64,000 bases of DNA from JBCBKP01 sp038521625 (lineage in GTDB: Bacteria > Planctomycetota > Phycisphaerae > Phycisphaerales > UBA1924): the NCBI GenBank assembly GCA_038521625.1, contig JBCBKP010000004.1, positions 62,001 through 126,000 of the forward strand, read 5' to 3'. Position 1 is the stretch's first letter, and each line of letters opens with the position of its first letter. This document shows positions 7,346 through 16,192 of the stretch, piece after piece. A program made the translations under genes and the position numbers. Below the pieces are notes generated by a model. That model did no database searches. It worked only from the letters and a program-made list of their open reading frames with translations, and was not told the DNA's origin.

Positions 7346-10294
7346 TCACTGGTCTTCGAAACGTTTCTGCGCGCGGCGCTTGGCTGCCATCAACGATGAC
7401 TCCGACGAAGCGGTCCCGGATCCATCGCGGTCCGGCTGTCGTGCCACAGCGGGATCGGCGGGACCGCGGGCGGCCCGCGCGATCTTGCGCTTGGCCTCGC
7501 GAGCGAGACGGGCCGCGTCCTCGTCACCGAGGGCCCCCGCCCCCTCGTCGCGGCGTTCGCGCCCGCGCAGCGCCGACGTGGTGTCGGCCGCGCGCTGCGA
7601 CGCGAGCGGCGACACCGACCAGGACGCCCCGCCGATCAGGCGGTCCCAGGCGACGCGCCTGGTGCCGACGTCGAATAAGAACGCCACGACGCTCCACGCG
7701 AGCAGCGTCGGCCAGAGCGGCGTGCGGGCGCGGACCGGCTCGACGCCGTCGCGGTCGAACAGCGGCAGCGGCTCGTCGAGCTCGATGACCCGACCCTCCG
7801 ATCGCTCGGCGAGTTGCTCGAGCGCCGCGCGATCGCTGGCGAGCGAGGCGTACTCGGCGCCGGCGGGCGACGAGGCGCCGGTGAGAAGCGGCGGGAGCGG
7901 CGTGCCGGCGAGGCGGGGCGTCGCGACCACGATCGAGACGCCGGTCCCCTCGGCCGGCGCGACCCCCTCGTACCGCCCGGGACCGGTCTGGCTGAGGACG
8001 ATGTCCCGCCGCGCGCCGTCGGGCGCATAGACCGACACGGGGACGCTGAGCAGATCGATCGGCCGGCCCCCGTCGTCGCGGGCGTCGTAGCGGACCCGGA
8101 GCTGACCTCCCGCGATCGACGCGCGGATGACGCCCGGGTCGTCGCGCGTCGGGCGCGCGATGCCGCGGACCAGCCGGCCCCAGAAGCTCTCGTAGCCCGG
8201 CCAGCCCAGCCAGGGCTCGGCCCAGGCGTGCGCGTCGGAGGTGAACGCCGCGACCTGCCCGAGCCCCACCGGCCAGTGCGCGAGGAGCGGCTCGCCCTCG
8301 GGGCTCGCCAGGGCGTTGCTCACGGACTCATCCTCCCGCGCGCGCGTCAGGACCAGGCCGTCGAGGCTCGGGGCCGTCTCGACGCCCTCCACGTACGGCG
8401 AGCTCACGCCCAGCACGACCGGGCGGAACGGCGCCAGCCGCAGCAGCGGAGACCTGACCACGCGGACGGCGCGGAGGAAGACGCGCGGGAGCACGTTCGG
8501 GTTGACAACGTTGTAGAACGAGCCCCCGCCGCGCTGGGCGATCTGCTCCAGGTTCTGCACGTCGGCGCCGTCGCCCACGCCGATCGTTGAGACGGTGATG
8601 CCGCGCGTGGCCAGGTCGGAGGCGATGTCGGGGAGCGTCTCGCTCGCCTGGCTCTGGCCGTCGGTCAGCGCGATGACGTGCTTCACCTTCGCGTCGACGG
8701 CGTCGAGGGCCTCGCCGGCGCGCCGCAGCGCGGGACCCATGTCGGTCCCGCCGCCGGAGACGATCGATCGGATCACGAGCCCGGTGCTCTCCGGGTCCTC
8801 GTTGGGCGCCAGCGGGACATCGAAGCTCGACGTGCTGCTGAACGAGACGACGCCGACGAGGTCGGTCTTGTCGAGGCTGCGGACCGCCCGCGCCGCGGCC
8901 TCACCGGCGATCTGCTGCTGCGAGCGGGCCGACCCCAGGACCGACTGGCCCATCGAGCCCGAGCGGTCGAGCACGAACACGATCGCGACCTCGGGCTGGA
9001 CGACGCGGTCGGGCAGGTCGAGCCGGACCGGCAGCAGCGGCTCGAGCGTCGAGCCGCGCCAGCCGCCGGCGCCGAACGCCTGCGGACCGCCCACGAAGAC
9101 GATGCCGCCGCCCAGGGTCCGCGCGTACTCGGCGAGCAGCCGCTGGCGTCGCTCCTCGACGTCGTCGGCCGGGACGTTCTGGAGGATCACGGCGTCGTAC
9201 GCCTGCAGCGCGACGATCGAGTCGGGCACGCCGCGGGAGCCCACGACCTCGACACGCAGGCCCGAGCGTTCGAGGGCGCGGGCGAGGGTCGAGCCGGCTG
9301 CGCCCGGCGCGCCGTCGGAGACCCCGTCGACGAGCAGGATCGCGCCCTCGCCCGGCGTGAGCGTAAACGACGCGGCCCGGTTGTTCTCCAGCGAGCGGTC
9401 CGCGATCGGGCGCGCGTCCTCGGACAGATCGGGCTCGAAGACGGCCTCGAATCGGTGGACACGTCCCGCCGGCAGCCGCACCGTTGCCAGCTCGACGTTC
9501 GCGCCCTCACGGAGCGTGACACGCCGCCCGTCGCCGGTCGCGGTCTCGTCGAGGTCCACGGGCAGCCCCTCGCGGAGGAGCCGCAGCGTGCCGGTCGCCG
9601 GCGACGCGGCGCGCAGGACGATCCGGATCGTCACGGTCGATTCGGCGCCGGCGCGGGGCGGCGCATCGACGCGTTCGACGATGACCTCACGCCGGGCCTC
9701 GAACTCGATCGGCGTGACATCGATGGGCGTGCGCGGCGCGAGGCTCTCTACGTCGGTCGTCGCGAGACCATCGGAGAAGAGCCGGATCCGCGGGGCGGCC
9801 TCGGGCGGGAGCATGCCCTGCGCGAGCCGGAGCGCACCGGCGAGGTCGGTGCCTTCCGACCGGGCCGGCCGCCAGTCTCGCTCGATGACGCCCGACGTCG
9901 TCGGAGCCGCGACCACCGTGGTCGCGCCGTCGAAGAGCACGATACCGAGCAGGTCGTCCGGGCCGCGACCCTCGGAGGCCGCCTCGAGGTGCTCGCGCAC
10001 GACGTCCTCGTACGAACGTGGTCGACCGAGGTCGTCAACCCCGAACTCGGCGAAACGCTCGACCGAGCCGGAGACGTCGATCACCGCGATCTGCGCGATG
10101 CGCTCGGTCTCTCGGACCGAGGCGGCGCCCGCCAGGCTCATCGCCAGCAGGGCCACCAGCACGGCGCGGGCCAAGGCGACTGTGACCCGCCGGATGCGGC
10201 CGACGGCCGCCAGCCCGACCGCCGAGACGATCCCGAGCGCCACCCCGAGCAGGATCAGGGCGAGCCAGAGCGGCTGTTCGAAACTGATGTTCAC
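7346..10294 (-). CDS. Large membrane protein with VWA domain and GATase1-like fold
   Basis: This is a 982-residue protein. Two hydrophobic helices occupy the first 60 residues. Next comes a VWA-like region beginning IAVIDVSGSVERF, then an Ig-like linker. A Rossmann-type segment around LLVDGVSDG...GGGIVFVGGPQAFG resembles a class I glutamine amidotransferase fold without a visible catalytic triad. A second, canonical VWA domain contains FVLDRSGSMG (DxSxS), GGGTDMGPAL and VIALTDGQSQ. A transmembrane helix near the C-terminus (LLAWSVVAFLFDVGT) precedes a charged tail. The GTG start at 10294 overlaps the upstream stop by four bases, so translation is coupled. It resembles BatA/aerotolerance-type membrane VWA proteins, but no MoxR ATPase or DUF58 gene is next to it here. 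Confidence 0.85.
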   Translation of the reverse strand: MNISFEQPLWLALILLGVALGIVSAVGLAAVGRIRRVTVALARAVLVALLAMSLAGAASVRETERIAQIAVIDVSGSVERFAEFGVDDLGRPRSYEDVVREHLEAASEGRGPDDLLGIVLFDGATTVVAAPTTSGVIERDWRPARSEGTDLAGALRLAQGMLPPEAAPRIRLFSDGLATTDVESLAPRTPIDVTPIEFEARREVIVERVDAPPRAGAESTVTIRIVLRAASPATGTLRLLREGLPVDLDETATGDGRRVTLREGANVELATVRLPAGRVHRFEAVFEPDLSEDARPIADRSLENNRAASFTLTPGEGAILLVDGVSDGAPGAAGSTLARALERSGLRVEVVGSRGVPDSIVALQAYDAVILQNVPADDVEERRQRLLAEYARTLGGGIVFVGGPQAFGAGGWRGSTLEPLLPVRLDLPDRVVQPEVAIVFVLDRSGSMGQSVLGSARSQQQIAGEAAARAVRSLDKTDLVGVVSFSSTSSFDVPLAPNEDPESTGLVIRSIVSGGGTDMGPALRRAGEALDAVDAKVKHVIALTDGQSQASETLPDIASDLATRGITVSTIGVGDGADVQNLEQIAQRGGGSFYNVVNPNVLPRVFLRAVRVVRSPLLRLAPFRPVVLGVSSPYVEGVETAPSLDGLVLTRAREDESVSNALASPEGEPLLAHWPVGLGQVAAFTSDAHAWAEPWLGWPGYESFWGRLVRGIARPTRDDPGVIRASIAGGQLRVRYDARDDGGRPIDLLSVPVSVYAPDGARRDIVLSQTGPGRYEGVAPAEGTGVSIVVATPRLAGTPLPPLLTGASSPAGAEYASLASDRAALEQLAERSEGRVIELDEPLPLFDRDGVEPVRARTPLWPTLLAWSVVAFLFDVGTRRVAWDRLIGGASWSVSPLASQRAADTTSALRGRERRDEGAGALGDEDAARLAREAKRKIARAARGPADPAVARQPDRDGSGTASSESSLMAAKRRAQKRFEDQ

Positions 10295-12561
10295 CCGTCG
10301 CCCCCTGACGAGCCGGATGGCCCGGGGCGGTCGGCGTCGCGCAGACGCGGCGTCGCCGGCTCGCTCTCGCTGCGCCGGCGAAGACGGTCGAAGAACCGGC
10401 GGACGAGTTCGGCGCGCCGATCCGGGACGGCCTGCTCCTCGAGCGCACGCTCGGCGCCCCGGACGGCATCCCGGACAGCGCCGGGGCTGCTGAAGCGCTC
10501 GGCGAGCGGACGCGGTTGGCCGTCCTCTGGCGAGGGCTCGCGCTCGGTGACGACCGAGCCCGGATCCGGCGGCTCGGCGTCGGGACTCTCCGGCCGGAAG
10601 TCGGCGAGATCCTCGAGCGGGTCGTAGGCCTGGTCGGCGCGTCGGCTCCGCTCGGCGAGCTCCCGGGCGCGATCGGCGACACGCTCGCGCTGCTCGGGCG
10701 TGAGACGCTCGGCGATGCGCTCGGCCTGCTCCCTGAGACGCTCGGCCTCCTCCCGCGAGCGCTCGGCGTTCCGCGCCGACTCGCCGAGACGCTCGATCGC
10801 CTCATCGAGATCTTGGTCCGAGATCGGGCCCTCGCCGGCGCCCTGATCCTGATCCGCCGGGTCCGCATCGCGACCCTGCTCGGAGCCCCGCTCTTGTCCG
10901 CCTGGCTGCGGCTGCTCGCCGGGCTGTCGCTCGCCCTCCTGTTCGCCCGGTTGCTCACCCGGCTGCGGCTGCTCGCCGGGCTGGGGCTCGCCGGGTTGTT
11001 GCTGCTGCTCCCCCGGCTGTTGCTCGCCCGGCTGAGGTCCCTCCTCACCGGGGCGTTGCTCACCCCGCTGCCGCTGCTCACCCTCCTCTCCTTCGCCCGG
11101 TTGTTCTCCGGTCTGCGGCTGCGCTTCCCCGGGCTGTTGCTCATCCGGCCGCGGTTGCTGCTCGCCGGGCCGGCGCTCGCCCTGCTGCTCTCCGCGTTGT
11201 TGCGGCTGTTCGCCCGGCCGGCGCTCGCTTTGCTGCTCTCCGGGTTCTTCTCGACGATCCGGGTCGACCTCGTCGGCCGCGCGCTCCGCGGCTTCGGCGG
11301 TGTCCCGGAGTCGATCGCCCGCCTCGCGTCGGGACTCGTCCTCCCGGCGCTCTTGCTCGATGCGCTCGGCCTCGCGCGCCGCCTGCTGCTCGGTCATGCC
11401 CTGCTCGCGCAGCCGCTGTTCGAGCTGCTCGCGGGATTCGGACGGCCGCTCGCTCGGTGACCGCTCGTTCTCGTCGCCGGACGAGGGTTCGCTCTGCGGA
11501 CCAGACTCATCGGGTGACGGGGGTTCCTGCTCGGCGCCCTCATCGCCGGCATCGCCTTCGGGCTGCTGCTGCTGGTCGGCAGCCTCGCGAAGTCTCTCGG
11601 CGAGTTCCCGGAGATCGTCGGCGAGCCGGCGTCGCTCCTCGGGCGTCGCCTGATCGGCGCCGTCGAGCAGCCGGCGCGCCGCCTCGCTGGCCGATTCAAA
11701 GTCGCCCTCGCTCAGGGCCCGCTCCAGATCGCGCGCAGCGCTGTCCGGGGCGGCCGGGTCCGGCTCGAGAGCCTCGAGCGATTCGTCGATGCGCGACGCG
11801 GTCTCCTCCTCGAGCGTCGCCTCCGCCTCACGCCGCTCGGCCGCCTCCTCGAGCGAGCCGGCCGCGCGGGCCTCCGCCTCTTCCGGCGAGAGCTCGCCGC
11901 GTTCGAGATCACCCCGGATCTCTTCGATCGTGTCGAGCTGCTCCTCGGTGGCGCCGAGCCGCTCGACGCGCTCGTCACCGTCCGGGGTGGGCTCGAGGTC
12001 CTCGAGCAGGCGCTCGGTCTCGTCGAGCGTTGACTGCGCACGCTCGACCGCGCCCGGATCCGGACGCTCCTCCGCCACCGTTTCGACGAGCGGCGGTAGG
12101 AACGCCAGGCCGACGCCGGCCGACCAGAGCACCGCGGCGATCGGCAGGCGCTTCGGCGCACGCAGCGGGATCGCTTCCGCGACATCGAGCCCGCGCGCGG
12201 TCTCGTCGCCGGACGACACCGCCCATCGCGCGAACGGTGTGGGGCTCACATCGAGGGCGACCGCCGAAGCGACCCGGTCGGGCGTGCCCGCGGCCTCGTC
12301 GAGTGTGACCGCGGCCGGGTAGATCGGCGTGGGACGGGCGGCGGGCAGGACCACCAGCACCAGCGCCACGAGGGCGATCGCGACCGCTGCGATCGCGGGG
12401 ATCGGGCCGAATCCGAGCATCGCGATCCCCGCCGCGAGCGCGGCGCCGATTGCACCGGAGGCGATCGCGAGGCGATCGAAGCGGGCCGCGGCGGCGGCGA
12501 GCCCGAGTCGGGCGGCGGCGGCCGAGGCCGCGGCGCGAGCGCTGGCCGGCTTGCGTGCCAT
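10291..12561 (-). CDS. Membrane protein with PGEQ-rich repeats and coiled coils
   Basis: This is a 756-residue protein that I cannot place in a characterised family. A basic, Ala-rich N-terminus leads into two or three transmembrane helices in the first 160 residues. A long Glu/Arg-rich region predicted to be coiled coil follows to about residue 400. Next is a low-complexity tract of Pro-Gly-Glu-Gln repeats, then more charged helix with a C-terminal region carrying RRFFDRLRRRSE. The layout suggests a membrane-anchored, largely disordered scaffold. ATG at 12561 is preceded by TACCAT plus six bases and no ribosome-binding site. A longer open frame upstream is antisense to trpD and was not used. 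It is the first gene of a three-gene operon with the two VWA proteins. Confidence 0.75.
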   Translation of the reverse strand: MARKPASARAAASAAAARLGLAAAAARFDRLAIASGAIGAALAAGIAMLGFGPIPAIAAVAIALVALVLVVLPAARPTPIYPAAVTLDEAAGTPDRVASAVALDVSPTPFARWAVSSGDETARGLDVAEAIPLRAPKRLPIAAVLWSAGVGLAFLPPLVETVAEERPDPGAVERAQSTLDETERLLEDLEPTPDGDERVERLGATEEQLDTIEEIRGDLERGELSPEEAEARAAGSLEEAAERREAEATLEEETASRIDESLEALEPDPAAPDSAARDLERALSEGDFESASEAARRLLDGADQATPEERRRLADDLRELAERLREAADQQQQPEGDAGDEGAEQEPPSPDESGPQSEPSSGDENERSPSERPSESREQLEQRLREQGMTEQQAAREAERIEQERREDESRREAGDRLRDTAEAAERAADEVDPDRREEPGEQQSERRPGEQPQQRGEQQGERRPGEQQPRPDEQQPGEAQPQTGEQPGEGEEGEQRQRGEQRPGEEGPQPGEQQPGEQQQQPGEPQPGEQPQPGEQPGEQEGERQPGEQPQPGGQERGSEQGRDADPADQDQGAGEGPISDQDLDEAIERLGESARNAERSREEAERLREQAERIAERLTPEQRERVADRARELAERSRRADQAYDPLEDLADFRPESPDAEPPDPGSVVTEREPSPEDGQPRPLAERFSSPGAVRDAVRGAERALEEQAVPDRRAELVRRFFDRLRRRSESEPATPRLRDADRPGPSGSSGGDG
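10860..11245 (-). repeat. In-frame PGEQ coding repeat
   Basis: Imperfect repeats of GGGGAACAGCC-like units encode many copies of PGEQ, PGEQQ, PGEQP and RGEQ within the 756-residue membrane protein. The units are multiples of three and stay in frame, so this is a coding low-complexity repeat likely to vary in copy number between strains. Confidence 0.85.
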
Positions 12562-12567
12562 CGGGAG

Positions 12568-12573
12568 ATGGTA
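12568..12573 (-). promoter_or_regulatory. -10 element TACCAT of VWA operon
   Basis: TACCAT on the minus strand is six bases from the ATG at 12561. Together with the divergent trpD element it sits in a 70-base gap. Predicted leaderless start. Confidence 0.6.
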
Positions 12574-12619
12574 CCGGCGGCGTGCGTGCGGGCTTCGCGC
12601 GGGGGCGCGTGAGTGCGGG

Positions 12620-12625
12620 TACCGT
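12620..12625 (+). promoter_or_regulatory. -10 element TACCGT of trpD
   Basis: TACCGT ends six bases before the trpD ATG at 12632. There is no ribosome-binding site between them, so a leaderless mRNA is predicted. Confidence 0.6.
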
Positions 12626-12631
12626 CGCGGC

Positions 12632-13684
12632 ATGACCCCATCGACCGACGCCCGCGACATGCTGCACACCCTGGTCCAGGGCGAGGTCCTCGGGGAGCAG
12701 GAGGCAGAGACGCTCTTCGGGGAGCTGCTGGACGGTCGGCTCGACGAGGCCCAGACCGGCGCGGTGCTCGCGATGCTGGCCCAGCGCGGGGTCACGGCGT
12801 CGGAGCTGACCGGCGCCGCGAGGGCGATGCGAGCGCACGCGACGGGCGTCCCGTTCGAGCCGCAGCCGGGCGACTCGCTGATCGACACCTGCGGGACCGG
12901 CGGGGCGCCGAAGACGTTCAACATCTCGACCGCCACGGCGATCGTCGCCGCCGCGATCGATCCTCCCTCGGGCACCGGCGTGGAGCGGATCGTGGTCGCC
13001 AAGCACGGCAACCGGAGCCGGACGGGCCGGGGCTCGGCGGAGATCCTGGGGCGGCTCGGGGTGAACATCGACGCGACGCCCGAGGTGCAGGCGCGGTGTC
13101 TCGCCGAAGTGGGCGTCTGCTTCTGCTTCGCGATCCACCACCACCCGGCCGTCAAGCACGCGATGACCGCCAGGCGCTCGCTCGGGTTCCCGACGATCTT
13201 CAACGTGCTCGGCCCGCTGACGAACCCCGCCGGCGCACGCCGGCAGCTGCTCGGCGTCTATCGCTCCGATCTGACGCGCCTGGTCGCCCAGACGCTCGCG
13301 CGTCTGGGATGCGATCGGGCGATGGTGGCGCACGGGCTCGACGGCCTGGACGAGCTGACGACCACCGCGGCGACGATCGTTGTCGATGTCGAGGAGGCTT
13401 CGACGAGCGAGCGCGACGTCGATCCGCGGGACGTGGGCCTCAGCCGCGGGACGATGGAGTCGCTGCGGGTCGAGACGCTCGAGGAGGGCGAGCGTGTCGT
13501 GCGGGGCGTGCTCGCGGGCGATCCGGGCCCGCGCACCGACATCGTGCTGCTGAACGCGGCGGCCGCGGGCGTGGTCTCGGGCGCGTTCGCCGATCTGCCC
13601 AGCGCCGTGGAGGCGGCACGCGAGGCGATCGCCAGCGGTCGCGCCGGCGCCAAGCTCGAGGCGCTCTCGCGGGCCTCGTCCTGA
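12632..13684 (+). CDS. trpD: Anthranilate phosphoribosyltransferase
   Basis: This 350-residue enzyme transfers phosphoribose from PRPP to anthranilate in tryptophan synthesis. Signature stretches are DTCGTGGAPKTFNIST (PRPP and anthranilate loop), KHGNRS, a Gly-rich GRGSAEILGRLGV, and HHHPAVKHAM followed by FNVLGPLTNPA. Length and order are normal for the family. The start at 12632 matches the usual N-terminus of about 10 residues before the helical domain. No other trp gene is nearby, so tryptophan genes are probably dispersed. The gene is divergent from the VWA operon and convergent with the membrane kinase gene. Confidence 0.95.
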   Translation: MTPSTDARDMLHTLVQGEVLGEQEAETLFGELLDGRLDEAQTGAVLAMLAQRGVTASELTGAARAMRAHATGVPFEPQPGDSLIDTCGTGGAPKTFNISTATAIVAAAIDPPSGTGVERIVVAKHGNRSRTGRGSAEILGRLGVNIDATPEVQARCLAEVGVCFCFAIHHHPAVKHAMTARRSLGFPTIFNVLGPLTNPAGARRQLLGVYRSDLTRLVAQTLARLGCDRAMVAHGLDGLDELTTTAATIVVDVEEASTSERDVDPRDVGLSRGTMESLRVETLEEGERVVRGVLAGDPGPRTDIVLLNAAAAGVVSGAFADLPSAVEAAREAIASGRAGAKLEALSRASS

Positions 13685-13693
13685 CCGGCCGGT

Positions 13694-16132
13694 TTACCTG
13701 CGGCTGAGCACGGAGATGACGCGGCCGTCCAGGCGGTCGTCGATCTCGTCGGCGACGATGCTCCGGCTCGGGCCGAAGACCCCGACCCGCGTGGACTCGG
13801 CGCCGAACGGGTCGGGCTCGAGCCAGACGATCGCGTCGACGGTGCTGGTGTCGGCGACCAGGGTCCGGAGCCGGGCGGCGACCTCGGCGGACATGACCGG
13901 CTCGATGCCGCGGGTGCGGGTGGCCTGGGCGAGCAGCGCCTCCTCGAGCTCCGCGGCCGACCGCTCGGCCGGCGGCGCGAAGGGCGAGCCCAGGAGCTGG
14001 ATCTTGCGCTCGGCGAGCTGGCCCAGCTCGGCACGGAGGCGCTTCTCATCCGGTCTCGGCATCTCGGTCAGCACGCGGTTGACGACGAGCACGCGGCGCC
14101 CCTTCAGGTACGAGGGCTGCCTCTCGCTCGAGATCACGATCGGCTGGGCCGTCCGCGCCTGGTGGATGATCCGGGCGGCGCGCCCCGCCTGCTCGGCGAG
14201 GACCTCGCGCGGGACGCTCGGTGCGTCGAGCTCGCCGCGGTCGAACGCCTGCACGAAGTCGAGCTCGGCGAGGCGCACACGCAGCTCCGCCAGCCGCTCG
14301 CGGACCTCGTCCGGCAGGTCGACCTGCGAGCGGGCGCCGCGCTCGAGCCCCTCGACCAGGCGCTCGATCTCACGCTCGACGCGGGCGACCGACATCTCTT
14401 CCTCGAAGATCGACTCGGAGTTCTCGTAGAACTCCACGCGCTCGCCGCGCCGCTCGCCCACCGTGAGGGAGGCCAGCCCGACGAAGGCGCCGCCGAGCAA
14501 CAGACCGACGGCGAAGAGAGCGCCGATGTTGAGCGCCACGGGCGACTTGCTCTTCTCGCGCGGCGGGACGCCGGCCCGGCGGCGCGCCGCCTTGATGCGG
14601 CCGGCGGCCTGCTCGCGCCGGAGGCGGGCCCGCTCGCGGGCGCGCCGGACCTGATCCCGGGCCCGCTCGCGCGGCGTCCGCATGCCGGCGTCGTGGAGCA
14701 GTTCCTTGCTCGGGATCACGACGTCGTCGGCGGGCGGCACTGGCGTCGCGACGGGCTTGGCCTCGACGGGCTTGTCCTCGGGCGTCTCGAACTCGGGCTC
14801 GAAGCGGACGGGGCTGCCGCCCATGCTCGGCAGGTCGGCGGGGCGGATCTCGTGCGGGTTGCCGGCGGCGAGCACCGCGTGCAGGTCGGCGAGCATCTGG
14901 CCGGCCGACGCGTACCGCTTGTCGTACTCGGCCATCGACCGGCGGACGATCCAGCGGAGCGACTCGGGGCAGCGCTTGGTGATCTTGCTGAGGCTGCCGT
15001 GGGCGGGGAACGAGTTCTCGATGACGCTGAACAGCACGGCGCCGGCCGCGTAGACGTCGAACTTGCCGCCGTCGATCTGGTGCACCTTCGCGCCGCGGAG
15101 GGCCTGGCGGACCAGCTCGGGGTCGCGGAAGTACTCGGTGCCGTGGGTGGTGAGGGTCATCGCCGAGCGGAGCGGCGTGACGAGCCCGAAATCGACCAGG
15201 TGGGCGTGGCGCCGGCCGTCCCCGGCCGAGACGTCATCGACGATGATGTTGTCCGGCTTGACGTCCTTGTGCCACAGACCGCCCTGGTGGTAGCGGTCGA
15301 GCATCTCGACCAGGTCGGTCGCGAAACCGACGGTCTCCATCAGCGCGCGGTCCGACAGCCCGCCCGGCCCGCCCTCGGCGTGCAGGCGCTGGGTCACCGA
15401 GGTCAGCGAATCGCCCGGGACGTAGCGCATCACGTAGAAGAAGCGCGACTCGCTCATGTCGTGCTCGAGCACGAGCCCCATCTTCTTGGCGGCGTCGAGC
15501 GCGCGGCTCTCGCGGATGATCTGCGGGAGCCGCGAGCCGTCGTCGAGGCTGAAGGTCTTGATGACGACCTTGTCGACGTTGATGAATCCCTGACGCTCGA
15601 ATCCGGCGAGCTTGGTGGGCTCCGGCTCGGCGATGTAGAGCTTGCCGCCGGAGCCGCCGCCGGCGAGCGAGCCGACGATCGTGTACCCGTCGAAGAGCCG
15701 CGTGGCGCGGCCGCCCTTGGGCTTGTCGCGCCCGGGCGCCTCGGCTATGACCTGCGGCAGGCGGCGCTCGAGGCCCTCGGTGAGGCTGGAGAGGCCGAGC
15801 AGACGCGCCGGGTGCCCGATCGCCAGCCGGTAGATCGAGAGCCCCGCGGCGCGGAACTCAGAGCCGATCGCCCGCCCGAAGTGGCTTGTGGCAGACCAGC
15901 GGCCCACGAATATGTTCAGGATCACGAGCGGGACGAAGACGATCGCGAGCAGGATCGAGCCGACCAGGCGGAGCGAGTCGGCGATCATCGCCCCGATGAA
16001 CGTCGCGACATGGACGATGAATCGCCCGAGCAGACCGAAGCCCTTGACAAGCAGCCAGATGACGCCGAAGAGGAGGAATCCTCCCAGCGCCAGTCCGAGC
16101 ACCACGCCCAAGATCGAAATGATCGTCGGCAT
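13694..16132 (-). CDS. Membrane Ser/Thr protein kinase
   Basis: This is an 812-residue kinase with unusual topology. The first 80 residues are strongly hydrophobic (two or three helices). The kinase domain (about 145-420) has GSLAGGGSGGKLYIA as a Gly-rich loop, VVIKTF with the ATP-binding Lys, WHKDVKPDN as catalytic loop (HRD replaced by HKD, Asp kept) and VDFGLV. A Pro/Lys-rich and basic linker leads to a further helix (ALFAVGLLLGGAFVGLASL) and a C-terminal region of about 250 residues, presumably on the other side of the membrane. The C-terminal part matches no sensor domain I recognise. It follows a sigma factor gene by 60 bases on the same strand, which suggests a regulatory pair. An AAGGGGAC site precedes the ATG. 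Confidence 0.88.
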   Translation of the reverse strand: MPTIISILGVVLGLALGGFLLFGVIWLLVKGFGLLGRFIVHVATFIGAMIADSLRLVGSILLAIVFVPLVILNIFVGRWSATSHFGRAIGSEFRAAGLSIYRLAIGHPARLLGLSSLTEGLERRLPQVIAEAPGRDKPKGGRATRLFDGYTIVGSLAGGGSGGKLYIAEPEPTKLAGFERQGFINVDKVVIKTFSLDDGSRLPQIIRESRALDAAKKMGLVLEHDMSESRFFYVMRYVPGDSLTSVTQRLHAEGGPGGLSDRALMETVGFATDLVEMLDRYHQGGLWHKDVKPDNIIVDDVSAGDGRRHAHLVDFGLVTPLRSAMTLTTHGTEYFRDPELVRQALRGAKVHQIDGGKFDVYAAGAVLFSVIENSFPAHGSLSKITKRCPESLRWIVRRSMAEYDKRYASAGQMLADLHAVLAAGNPHEIRPADLPSMGGSPVRFEPEFETPEDKPVEAKPVATPVPPADDVVIPSKELLHDAGMRTPRERARDQVRRARERARLRREQAAGRIKAARRRAGVPPREKSKSPVALNIGALFAVGLLLGGAFVGLASLTVGERRGERVEFYENSESIFEEEMSVARVEREIERLVEGLERGARSQVDLPDEVRERLAELRVRLAELDFVQAFDRGELDAPSVPREVLAEQAGRAARIIHQARTAQPIVISSERQPSYLKGRRVLVVNRVLTEMPRPDEKRLRAELGQLAERKIQLLGSPFAPPAERSAAELEEALLAQATRTRGIEPVMSAEVAARLRTLVADTSTVDAIVWLEPDPFGAESTRVGVFGPSRSIVADEIDDRLDGRVISVLSRR

Positions 16133-16192
16133 CGACCGTCCCCTTACGCTGCCGCGGCCGGTCGGGGTCGCGGCTCTCCCGGCGGCGGGCGA

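Noticed and set aside
10860..11245. Repeat tract considered as a CRISPR array or non-coding satellite
   Set aside because: Repeats are short, imperfect, in frame and inside a long coding region with no spacers of constant length.
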